A DNA stretch of 5,300 bases from Bacteriovoracaceae bacterium (lineage in GTDB: Bacteria; Bdellovibrionota; Bacteriovoracia; Bacteriovoracales; Bacteriovoracaceae): the NCBI GenBank assembly GCA_947440875.1, contig CANETG010000206.1, positions 1-5,300 on the forward strand, written 5' to 3'. The position numbers were made by a program, and so were the translations under genes. Shown here in pieces: positions 1 through 5,067 of this stretch; within the stretch, counting starts at the first letter, position 1, and every line of letters begins with the position of its first letter. Under the pieces are notes generated by a model that was given only the letters and a program-made list of their open reading frames with translations, was not told where the DNA came from and did not search any database.

Positions 1-189
1 AATAAGATTTGAAATTTCCGCCAATTTTTTTTCTACGCGGATCTGATGCTGAGTTATTTTTTGAGGAGAAGTAACACTTCCTTCAAAGAATTTAGATTGA
101 AGTTCTTGGGCAAAACTTGGGGAATAAGGATGTATCTTCGCCTGAACAGAAGTGAGCGTCAGAATAATGAGTGCCAAGAGCGAGAGCAT
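1..189 (-). CDS. Exported protein of unknown function, N-terminal part only
   Basis: The first 63 residues of a leftward gene that runs off the window. The N-terminus (MLSLLALIILTLTSVQA) is a hydrophobic signal-peptide core ending in a good signal peptidase I site (VQA, then KIHPYS), so the product is probably secreted or periplasmic. The mature part seen here is polar with Lys/Gln-rich stretches and I do not recognise a family. The start chosen has a GAGG ribosome binding site six bases upstream. The frame stays open upstream, so a GTG at 201 (giving MRFFMLS..., a more classical positively charged n-region) or an ATG at 228 are real alternatives, but neither has a visible ribosome binding site. 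The chosen start lies directly behind a terminator-like hairpin that contains its ribosome binding site. Coding is well supported by the signal peptide and the open frame; the start is uncertain. Confidence 0.6.
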   Translation of the reverse strand, partial: MLSLLALIILTLTSVQAKIHPYSPSFAQELQSKFFEGSVTSPQKITQHQIRVEKKLAEISNLI

Positions 190-213
190 AAAAAACCTCA
201 CTAAGGGTGAGGT
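190..213 (-). terminator. Intrinsic terminator-like hairpin at the end of the small exported-protein cluster
   Basis: On the minus strand a perfect 7-bp stem (ACCTCAC / GTGAGGT) with a 5-nt loop (CCTTA) is followed by a run of T residues (six in all, counting the last stem base). This is the form of a Rho-independent terminator and lies about 100 nt beyond the stop of the last gene in the 1038-318 cluster. The 3' arm also carries the GAGG that would serve as ribosome binding site for the next gene, so the hairpin could limit both read-through transcription and translation of that gene. Confidence 0.6.
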
Positions 214-317
214 ATCTTTGTACGTCATCCACAGGAAGCTGAAAGGGAAGTATGGCAAAATGACAGAGTCTAAAGGGAGGCGAACAAGCCCCTAACTATC
301 TAGAATGACGTTTCCGA

Positions 318-551
318 TCACTCAAGCTCCACGTCCGCCGGTGGGAGCCCTGCAGGTTCAATCACCGCTTCCGAGGGTTTTGAGGCCGGGGGTTCGACCT
401 TCGTTGTTTTTTTACAGCCGTTATAAAACTGATCAAATAATCCGCACTCCTCATTTCTCATCGCCTTATCGAGAACTCCGTCACCAGATGAGTCTGGAAT
501 TTTTATCGATGAGCAACTAACAAAAAACAGAAGAGTGCAGATGTATTTCAT
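318..551 (-). CDS. Small putative lipoprotein of unknown function
   Basis: A 77-residue protein. It begins MKYICTLLFFVSC, a short positively charged and hydrophobic leader ending in a lipobox-like FVSC, so Cys13 would be the lipidated residue and the mature protein would be membrane-anchored. The -3 position is Phe rather than the usual Leu, so the lipobox is imperfect. The mature part has a pair of cysteines (C36 and C46) and a Pro/Glu/Ala-rich tail (residues about 53-77) that looks disordered. I recognise no family. The start overlaps the stop of the upstream gene by one base (TAATG) and no good ribosome binding site is visible, which suggests translation coupled to the gene before it. It is the last gene of a three-gene cluster of small exported proteins. 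The leader argues that it is real, against a plus-strand frame over the same DNA. Confidence 0.72.
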   Translation of the reverse strand: MKYICTLLFFVSCSSIKIPDSSGDGVLDKAMRNEECGLFDQFYNGCKKTTKVEPPASKPSEAVIEPAGLPPADVELE

Positions 552-784
552 TACTTAACCAATTTAAGAGATAACTTACATTTATCAGACAGCTTTTCTT
601 TGTTGGCCTCCAAACAAGTTTTAAGAGGAGCAAGTTCGGTATACGACTCGCAACCCTTAATTTTTGATTTGTCTTCCTTGCACGCCTCAAGAACTTGCTT
701 CGACATCTCTTTGAAAGTTCCCAGCTTTGGCATCTGTGCCAGTGCTGGGAGAGAGACGACCAACATCATCACTAATATTTTCAT
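551..784 (-). CDS. Small periplasmic four-cysteine protein (cysteine-rich repeat type)
   Basis: A 77-residue protein with a clear signal peptide (MKILVMMLVVSLPALA, cleavage before QMPK). The mature part is a short helical, Lys/Glu-rich domain with four cysteines spaced ACKED - GCESY - TCLEA - KCKLS. The C-terminal pattern of CL, a few residues, Asn, Leu-Ser and Cys (TCLEANKEKLSDKC) is typical of the cysteine-rich repeat found in Golgi GLG1-type proteins and in many small secreted bacterial proteins (Pfam PF00839-like). That family match is made by eye. The cysteines probably form two disulfides in the periplasm. Its function is not known. The start overlaps the stop of the upstream gene (ATGA) and has a strong GGAG ribosome binding site inside that gene. 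It is the middle gene of the three-gene exported cluster. Confidence 0.82.
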   Translation of the reverse strand: MKILVMMLVVSLPALAQMPKLGTFKEMSKQVLEACKEDKSKIKGCESYTELAPLKTCLEANKEKLSDKCKLSLKLVK

Positions 785-1038
785 TTCTTCTCCCCTCTTC
801 TTTTTCTTTCCCGACGATTCTCGCGTCTATCTTCCCTACTGTCACGACGATCTTCGCGCTTATCTGCTCGGTCTTCCATTCTGTCGCGTCTTCCGCCCTC
901 GTGTTTGGCGTCTCGGACATCTTCACGCGCGTCCCGCCTGTCTTCGCGGCGATCCTTTCGGTCCTCGATCTTATCGAGCGACTGGGCGAGAAGGTTTCCG
1001 GAGATCATGAGGACAAAAACTAAAAGTAACTTTTTCAT
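781..1038 (-). CDS. Exported, extremely charged Arg/Asp/Glu-rich protein
   Basis: An 85-residue protein with a classical signal peptide (MKKLLLVFVLMISGNLLA, cleavage before QSLDK). Almost all the rest is Arg, Asp, Glu and Lys, in degenerate repeats of the form EDRRDxREDxRD, with almost no hydrophobic residue after the leader. Such spacing of opposite charges favours a stable single alpha helix in solution rather than a globular fold. I know of no catalytic motif in it and do not assign a function; structural, nucleic-acid-binding or polymer-binding roles are guesses. Two ATGs lie in tandem: the second, used here, has AAGGA five bases upstream, while the first (at 1041) would leave only two bases. 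The end overlaps the next gene by four bases (ATGA). It is the first gene of the exported cluster. A clean signal peptide plus ribosome binding site supports it as coding despite its low complexity. Confidence 0.8.
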   Translation of the reverse strand: MKKLLLVFVLMISGNLLAQSLDKIEDRKDRREDRRDAREDVRDAKHEGGRRDRMEDRADKREDRRDSREDRRENRRERKRRGEKK

Positions 1039-1041
1039 CAT

Positions 1042-1157
1042 TTTCCTTTTACAAGCAATATGGCTTTATCTGGAGAGCGTCCGTCATGGCATTCGAGTTT
1101 ATTTTTATCTTGAGAAACCAGATGAATATGCTGAAGGGACAGAGACATCAAATATCC
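1042..1157. other. 116-nt gap between yggS and the exported-protein cluster
   Basis: This gap should hold the 3' end of the glpX-yggS transcript and the promoter of the exported-protein cluster. Reading both strands I find no GC-rich hairpin with a T run and no convincing -35/-10 pair. The best minus-strand candidate is TTGATG followed 17 nt later by TATTCA, which is weak. An ATCTGG/CCAGAT inverted repeat (1068-1073 and 1118-1123) has a 44-nt loop and is probably chance. The only clear element is the AAGGA ribosome binding site at 1044-1048 for the next gene. Confidence 0.5.
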
Positions 1158-1835
1158 TTAAACAAACATCATCGTCCCGAGACGGATGCAATCACTCCCC
1201 TCGCGGATAGCGATCTCATAATCCTGACTCATGCCCATGCTCGTTTTCAGTTTCACATTGAGCTCTGCTTCGAGCTTCGCTTTTTCCACCTGAAGTTCTT
1301 GAAAACAATTCCCGGCATCCCTTTCGAAATTTTCCGTCCGAATCGCTCCCATGGTCATGACACCAACAAATCTTAAGTTCTTCGCAAGTCGAGTGCCCTC
1401 GGCAGCGGCCAAGATTTCAGTGTACGTTTCGAAACCAGATTTTTCTTCTTCCTTACTCGTATTGTACTGAAGATAGATTTCGACGGGATGTGAGAGTCTG
1501 TGTTCCGCTTTCATGAGTTTATCGAGGAGTGCTTGATCACACACCGAATGAATCGCAAAAAGATTCTCGATAGAATAGAGCTGATTAATTTTATTGGACT
1601 GAAGATTTCCGATCATGTGCCAACGGAGATCGGGGCATCTCTTTTTTAGGAGTTCTGATTTTTCAAACAGCTCTTGCACACGGTTTTCGCCGAAGTCGCG
1701 GACCCCGAGATCGTAGTACATTTGGATATCGTCGATGGGTCTGGTTTTAGAAACGATCATCAGCGTGACACCCGGTCTCATCTTCGACTGAACTTCGGAA
1801 AGCTTCGACTCAAGAAAAGCTCTCCGATCACTCAC
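1158..1835 (-). CDS. yggS: YggS/PLPBP family pyridoxal 5'-phosphate homeostasis protein
   Basis: Full-length at 225 residues, usual for the family. It is a cytoplasmic single-domain PLP-binding protein with the fold of the N-terminal barrel of alanine racemase. Family members have no known enzyme activity but keep free PLP and amino/keto acid pools in balance. Signature segments are in order: VSKTRP with the PLP-binding Lys30, FGENRVQE at 48-55, WHMIGNLQSNK at 72-82, an NTSKEEEKSGF stretch at 125-135, GVMTM at 158-162, and the C-terminal SMGMSQDYEIAI...IRLGT phosphate-binding region at 199-221. The start is GTG: it overlaps the stop of the upstream gene (GTGA) and has a full AAGGA ribosome binding site six bases before it. 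It is the last gene of a leftward set with glpX, an SRPBCC protein and a phasin-like protein. Nothing is missing or broken. Confidence 0.97.
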   Translation of the reverse strand: MSDRRAFLESKLSEVQSKMRPGVTLMIVSKTRPIDDIQMYYDLGVRDFGENRVQELFEKSELLKKRCPDLRWHMIGNLQSNKINQLYSIENLFAIHSVCDQALLDKLMKAEHRLSHPVEIYLQYNTSKEEEKSGFETYTEILAAAEGTRLAKNLRFVGVMTMGAIRTENFERDAGNCFQELQVEKAKLEAELNVKLKTSMGMSQDYEIAIREGSDCIRLGTMMFV

Positions 1836-2164
1836 GCGATGTCCTTGTCTTTTTTATTTTTCTTTTTCAGCGAAATCGTCGCCTTCACTTCGAAGTCATA
1901 TTTCTCAGCGATCTTATCGAACTCTCTGGAGATATCGATTTTATCAAGGTAATTCCGGAGCTCGGATTTGACTCCGGCCACGAAATCAGACTTCGTCGTT
2001 TTTGCGTTTTCGATGAGACCACTCACCATTTCTTTGGGCAGAGGCAGATCTTTCAACATAGCGCGAGCGGCTTCTTCGGTCATGAACGCCGCCGTCACTC
2101 CAGTGGTGAGAACTTTTTTGAGAAGGTCGCCCAGCTTTCCATCATTGCCGCGATTTTCATCCAT
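1832..2164 (-). CDS. Small phasin-like helical protein, function unknown
   Basis: A 110-residue soluble protein with no signal peptide. Residues about 11-90 are predicted by eye to be mostly amphipathic helices (LGDLLKKVLTTGVTAAFMTEE, then AKTTKSDFVAGVKSEL and REFDKIAEKY), followed by a short strand FEVKATISL (91-99) and a very basic tail (KKKNKKDKDIA). This order resembles the small phasin / polyhydroxyalkanoate-granule-associated family proteins common in deltaproteobacteria, but the similarity is by impression only and no PHA synthase is in the window. The tail could simply bind a negatively charged partner. The gene starts one base inside the stop of the SRPBCC gene (TAATG), has GGAG eight bases upstream, and ends by overlapping yggS, so it is locked into that operon. 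It is certainly a gene; its role is unassigned. Confidence 0.85.
   Translation of the reverse strand: MDENRGNDGKLGDLLKKVLTTGVTAAFMTEEAARAMLKDLPLPKEMVSGLIENAKTTKSDFVAGVKSELRNYLDKIDISREFDKIAEKYDFEVKATISLKKKNKKDKDIA
1842..1846 (-). promoter_or_regulatory. Ribosome binding site that fixes the GTG start of yggS
   Basis: AAGGA on the minus strand, six bases before the GTG that begins yggS and inside the 3' end of the upstream reading frame. It supports the GTG as the true start and shows yggS can be loaded independently as well as by coupling. Confidence 0.75.
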
Positions 2165-2595
2165 TAAAGATTCTCCGCTCGTTTGGCAAAAGAGGACATC
2201 GTCATCGGAAGATTCGTTTCCACAAGTCCCTTCTCAATGAGAGAAAGACCCGGAATAAATCCTTTCACTTCGATTTCGAGTGAATAAGAGACTTCCGTTT
2301 TGTTTCCGCCGAGGTCCTTCAGTGTCCACTTACCATTATTTGTTTTCATGTAATCACCCGTGACCAGTGACCAGCTGACTTCCTGGTCTTTCTTGTGAGT
2401 GAGTTTCAAAGTGTACGAGATTTTTTTAATCACGTTGATATTAAACTTAACCGTTGCCCCGTCGTCAGATGAGCTCAGGACTTCAATGGAGTCCACACCT
2501 GGAACAAATTTATTGTAGTTACCGTAGTCAGTCACGGCCTGATAAAACTTTGAAGCGGAGACATCGTAGGTTTCTTTGCGACTGGCCTTTGCCAT
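2164..2595 (-). CDS. SRPBCC/START-like (polyketide cyclase/Coq10 type) protein
   Basis: A 143-residue cytoplasmic protein with the layout of the Coq10/polyketide-cyclase branch of the START superfamily. It opens with a strand (ETYDVSASKFYQAVTDYGNY), has the typical FVPGVDSIEVL segment at 30-40, then antiparallel strands with alternating polar and hydrophobic residues (VKFNINV, YTLKLTH, EVSWSLV), a W-containing NNGKW turn at 86-90, another strand (TEVSYSLEIEV), and a long C-terminal helix from about 116. Such folds enclose a hydrophobic ligand cavity; known relatives bind quinone or lipid, and one, RatA, acts on ribosomes. The ligand here cannot be told from sequence. It starts 12 nt after the glpX stop with AAGGA five bases before the ATG, and its stop overlaps the next gene. 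Domain call firm, function open. Confidence 0.9.
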   Translation of the reverse strand: MAKASRKETYDVSASKFYQAVTDYGNYNKFVPGVDSIEVLSSSDDGATVKFNINVIKKISYTLKLTHKKDQEVSWSLVTGDYMKTNNGKWTLKDLGGNKTEVSYSLEIEVKGFIPGLSLIEKGLVETNLPMTMSSFAKRAENL

Positions 2596-2607
2596 AAAAA
2601 TCCTTTT

Positions 2608-3561
2608 TTAGTAGCGCGGTTTCTTATCGAAATGGTGTTCAGCACGGATGTGTCTAATTGTACCAGATTCGCTTCTCATCACCAGAGAATGTGTATACGC
2701 GCCCCAGGATTTGAAAATGACACCATCAAGGAAGTTTCCGGTTGTGACACCAGTGGCGCAGAACATGAGGTTTCCGCGGGCCAGATCGTTAATCTGGAAA
2801 ACCCGGTTAATATCTTCCACACCCATTTTACGAGCGCGCTCAATTTCCGATTGATTCCTTGGTTTGAGAATTCCCTGAAACTCTCCCCCTAAACACTGTA
2901 GAGCGGCCGCCGCGATGACCCCTTCCGGAGCGCCGCCAATCCCCAGGAGAATGTCGACTCCAGAGTTCGGAGTCGCAGTCGCGATCGCTGCTGAAACATC
3001 ACCGTCACCAATCAAATGAATCCGTGCTCCCGAGGCGCGCACTTCTTCGATTAGTTCTTTGTGTCTCGGACGATCGAGAATGATCGCCGTGAGATCATTG
3101 ACTCGACATTTTTTCGCGTCCGCGAGGCGCTTTAAATTCTCCGTCGGAGTTTGCCGAATATCGAGAAGGCCCCGCGCTTCTTTTCCAGCGGCAATTTTCA
3201 GCATGTACGTATCAGGAGCGTGAAGCAGTCCCCCGACTTCACCGATGGCCATCACTGAAATGGAATTCGGGCCGCCGTGAGCGCAGATGGTGGTTCCTTC
3301 CAGAGGATCGAGAGCGATTTCAAGTTTTGAACCGGTGCCTGTTCCGACTTTTTCGCCGATGTAGAGCATGGGCGCTTCATCGCGCTCGCCTTCCCCGATT
3401 ACGACGGTCGCATCACATTCAATTGATCCGAGAAGAGTTCTCATGGCATCAACGGCGGCCTGGTCTGCTGCCTTTTCATTTCCGCGGCCCATGAGACGGG
3501 CAGAAGCAATAGCGGCGGCTTCAGTCGCGCGGACAAATTCCATGGCAAGATTTCGGTTCAT
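2608..3561 (-). CDS. glpX: Class II fructose-1,6-bisphosphatase
   Basis: Hydrolyses fructose 1,6-bisphosphate to fructose 6-phosphate and phosphate, the gluconeogenic step opposite phosphofructokinase; cytoplasmic and metal-dependent. The 317 residues align throughout with E. coli GlpX (336), which has a small insertion and a longer C-terminal tail. The metal and catalytic residues fall at the same numbers as in E. coli: Asp33, Glu57 in GEGERDEAPM, Asp85 and Glu88 in DPLEGT, and Glu213 in GIGGAPEG. The GDGDV segment is at 185-189. All are intact, so it should be active. The start has GAGGGG eight bases upstream; that site lies in the 3' arm of a large inverted repeat, and a candidate promoter overlaps the other arm, so control at transcription or translation is likely. 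The SRPBCC gene follows after 12 nt. A shorter start at Met7 is possible but would lose conserved N-terminal residues. Confidence 0.97.
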   Translation of the reverse strand: MNRNLAMEFVRATEAAAIASARLMGRGNEKAADQAAVDAMRTLLGSIECDATVVIGEGERDEAPMLYIGEKVGTGTGSKLEIALDPLEGTTICAHGGPNSISVMAIGEVGGLLHAPDTYMLKIAAGKEARGLLDIRQTPTENLKRLADAKKCRVNDLTAIILDRPRHKELIEEVRASGARIHLIGDGDVSAAIATATPNSGVDILLGIGGAPEGVIAAAALQCLGGEFQGILKPRNQSEIERARKMGVEDINRVFQINDLARGNLMFCATGVTTGNFLDGVIFKSWGAYTHSLVMRSESGTIRHIRAEHHFDKKPRY

Positions 3562-3563
3562 TC

Positions 3564-3598
3564 AAGATTCCCCTCGTTAGTTTTAACAGGGGAATCTT
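3564..3598. repeat. Large perfect inverted repeat over the glpX promoter and ribosome binding site
   Basis: AAGATTCCCCT at 3564-3574 is repeated exactly in reverse complement as AGGGGAATCTT at 3588-3598. The 13-nt spacer itself carries GTTA/TAAC, so allowing one bulged C the RNA stem could reach 15 bp with a GTTT-type loop. No T run follows on either strand, so it is not an ordinary terminator. One arm contains the glpX ribosome binding site and the other overlaps the likely -10 box. It could be an operator in DNA or, in read-through RNA from the PilZ gene, a hairpin hiding the ribosome binding site. Confidence 0.85.
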
Positions 3599-3622
3599 AC
3601 CAAATTTGGTGAGTTCTCTGAA
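3594..3622 (-). promoter_or_regulatory. Candidate glpX promoter with extended -10
   Basis: On the minus strand TTCAGA (3617-3622, four of six to the -35 consensus) is followed after 17 nt by TAAGAT (3594-3599, four of six to the -10 consensus), preceded by TGG, which makes an extended -10. The expected start is near 3587, giving a 25-nt leader. The perfect 12-bp palindrome ACCAAATTTGGT (3599-3610) fills the spacer and could be a second protein-binding site. Confidence 0.45.
3599..3610. repeat. Perfect 12-bp palindrome ACCAAATTTGGT
   Basis: A self-complementary 12-mer that directly abuts the large inverted repeat and lies in the putative -35/-10 spacer of glpX, 17 bases after the stop of the PilZ gene. 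Its form fits a site for a dimeric regulator. No regulator can be named. Confidence 0.6.
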
Positions 3623-3626
3623 AGGA

Positions 3627-4343
3627 TTAAGACAATTGACGCGCGATAAAAGTTTTTGCCTCTGAAGGCAGAAGCTCTTGCGGGATGAGATCAACCAGAT
3701 CTTTGACTCGGTTAAGCTTTTCAAGTTCAGCGTCAACGTCGATGCGAAAAACGCATTCATCTTCATTGATGAGCGGTGAATCGACGTTTCTTTTGGATAA
3801 AATGCGTCCTGTCTTAAGCCCAGTCCCGTCTTCCCATTCGACAAATGTCTCCATGAAAAGAACCTGAAATTTAGCGAGCTCCCCGTCACCGTGTTGCCAC
3901 ACAAAAAGTTCGGCCGGCCCATCTGAGCGAAGCCAATATTTGAGGCGCGCCGGAAGTTCAAGACCACCGTCAACCTTATGAATTGGCTTTAAGTGACGCA
4001 CAAATTCTTCCATCGAAAGAAAATTCCGAACTCGGTCAATGACCTCACGTTTTTTTGCGAATTCAACGCCAAGCCGAGTACTGGTCTGCCACTTCACAGT
4101 GCCGTAAATGTCGAGATTTTTCCCCATCCAGTGAACACTCCCCTTGAGGGCCGCCTCATCGGGGTAAGAATGATCTGCGTCTTTCAGTGAAAGCTGCATG
4201 CCGGAAAGCGAGATATCCTTAATTTCGTATACCCGTGAACTATCATCGGGTTTGAATGTCAGATAACAAAAAGGAAACCGCGGAAGGACGCGCTTCTCGT
4301 GCTTTTCGAAATCAGATTTGATCAGATTGAACTTTCTTTCCAT
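3627..4343 (-). CDS. PilZ-domain c-di-GMP receptor-like protein with an extra C-terminal region
   Basis: A 238-residue soluble protein. Residues about 16-100 form a PilZ domain with both ligand-binding motifs: RxxxR as R18-VLP-R22, and DxSxxG as D43-I-S45-LS-G48. The closing strand LGVEF at 91-95 is typical. An intact pair of motifs predicts binding of cyclic di-GMP, the second messenger controlling motility, surface behaviour and, in predatory bacteria, life-style switching. Residues about 105-238 are a separate region (SMEEFVRHLKPIHK, then a strand-rich part and an acidic stretch INEDECVFRIDVDAELEKL) that I do not recognise and that may be the output part. The start has GAGG five bases upstream, and a TAGAAT -10 box precedes it. 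It reads toward glpX with 65 nt between them, where glpX appears to have its own promoter. PilZ call firm; target unknown. Confidence 0.92.
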   Translation of the reverse strand: MERKFNLIKSDFEKHEKRVLPRFPFCYLTFKPDDSSRVYEIKDISLSGMQLSLKDADHSYPDEAALKGSVHWMGKNLDIYGTVKWQTSTRLGVEFAKKREVIDRVRNFLSMEEFVRHLKPIHKVDGGLELPARLKYWLRSDGPAELFVWQHGDGELAKFQVLFMETFVEWEDGTGLKTGRILSKRNVDSPLINEDECVFRIDVDAELEKLNRVKDLVDLIPQELLPSEAKTFIARQLS

Positions 4344-4360
4344 GTTTACCTCGTCCGTTC

Positions 4361-4366
4361 ATTCTA
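4361..4366 (-). promoter_or_regulatory. Candidate -10 box for the PilZ gene
   Basis: TAGAAT on the minus strand matches five of six consensus bases and would start RNA near 4354, giving a leader of about 11 nt that still contains the GAGG ribosome binding site. The -35 region 17-18 nt upstream (TGGAAT / CTGGAA) is poor, so this rests on the -10 and its position. Confidence 0.4.
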
Positions 4367-4424
4367 GGCGCAAGCCCCGTTCCATTCCAGCCGGAAAAGC
4401 TTTCTCTTTTACAGACTCTTTTCA

Positions 4425-4430
4425 TATACT
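4425..4430 (+). promoter_or_regulatory. Candidate -10 box for pgsA, leaderless arrangement
   Basis: TATACT matches five of six consensus bases and ends seven nucleotides before the pgsA ATG, so transcription would begin at or next to the start codon. No Shine-Dalgarno-like sequence lies between, which agrees with a leaderless message. No good -35 is seen at 16-18 nt; TTTACA (4408-4413) is only 11 nt away. Confidence 0.45.
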
Positions 4431-4437
4431 TTCTTCA

Positions 4438-5067
4438 ATGGAAAAGAATGATCTGGAAATTAACAACCTTCCGAACCGCCTGACGATCTTCCGGATGCTG
4501 ATGATCCCGGTCATCGTTCTGACTCTTTATTTTGACAAAGACACTCCGACAGATCTGATCTCCTACCGGAAGTATCTGGGTCACATTGCTTGCTGGATTT
4601 TCGTCGTCGCTGCCCTCACTGATTTCCTCGATGGCCACATCGCGCGAAAAAGAAACATCGTCACCGTCTTCGGGTCTTTTCTGGATCCCATCGCGGATAA
4701 ATTCTTAGTCGTCGCTTCTCTCATCATGCTTCTGGCACTCGACCGCGTGAACGCTATTGTGGTTATTATTCTCGTTCTTCGTGAAATGTACATGACCTCC
4801 CTGCGCTTACTCGCCATGACAGAGGATATTCAAGTTCCGGTCAGCTCGCTGGGAAAATGGAAGACCACCGCTCAGATGGTCGCGGTTCCGATGCTCATGA
4901 TCAATGAAAAGTTCTTGGGCCTTCCCCTTCCCCTAATCGGAACGGTTCTGATTTATATCTCTGCGCTCCTCTCTTTCCTCTCTGCCCTTCTGTACTCTCT
5001 TTCCATGATAAAAAAACTTCGGGAAGCCAGAGCTGAGAAGAAGAAACTGAAGAAGGCGCACTCATGA
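4438..5067 (+). CDS. pgsA: CDP-diacylglycerol-glycerol-3-phosphate 3-phosphatidyltransferase
   Basis: An inner-membrane enzyme that joins CDP-diacylglycerol and glycerol 3-phosphate to phosphatidylglycerol phosphate, the precursor of phosphatidylglycerol and cardiolipin. The full CDP-alcohol phosphatidyltransferase signature is present: Asp62, Asp65-Gly66, Ala69-Arg70, Gly79, Asp83 and Asp87 (D-x2-DG-x2-AR-x8-G-x3-D-x3-D). Hydrophobic spans surround it at about 20-32, 48-62, 88-100, 105-117, 145-155 and 163-190. The 209 residues are close to the usual family length, with a short Lys-rich tail (about 192-207). The start MEKNDLEINNLPNRLTIFR places the conserved NxxT/FR segment as in relatives. 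The frame stays open back to an ATG at 4318, but those 40 residues overlap the divergent PilZ gene and its promoter and do not look like PgsA. No ribosome binding site is visible. The stop overlaps the next gene by four bases. Confidence 0.94.
   Translation: MEKNDLEINNLPNRLTIFRMLMIPVIVLTLYFDKDTPTDLISYRKYLGHIACWIFVVAALTDFLDGHIARKRNIVTVFGSFLDPIADKFLVVASLIMLLALDRVNAIVVIILVLREMYMTSLRLLAMTEDIQVPVSSLGKWKTTAQMVAVPMLMINEKFLGLPLPLIGTVLIYISALLSFLSALLYSLSMIKKLREARAEKKKLKKAHS

Noticed and set aside
305..520. Plus-strand open frame opposite the lipoprotein gene
   Set aside because: No ribosome binding site or recognisable protein; the minus-strand frame has an export leader and is coupled to its neighbour.
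600..1023. Long plus-strand open frames (600-1010, 727-1023 and 905-1210)
   Set aside because: They are shadows of the Arg/Asp/Glu-rich minus-strand gene, whose biased codons suppress stops on the other strand; the minus frame has a signal peptide and ribosome binding site and these do not.
1068..1123. ATCTGG/CCAGAT inverted repeat in the yggS-downstream gap
   Set aside because: Only 6 bp with a 44-nt loop, which is expected by chance.
3564..3598. The glpX leader hairpin as a terminator of the PilZ gene
   Set aside because: No T run follows the stem on either strand.
3521..3973. 150-codon minus-strand open frame between glpX and the PilZ gene
   Set aside because: It overlaps the ends of two well-supported genes in another frame and its translation has no domain-like pattern.
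4318..4437. Upstream ATG extending PgsA by 40 residues
   Set aside because: It would overlap the divergent PilZ coding sequence and both promoters, and the added residues do not fit the family N-terminus.
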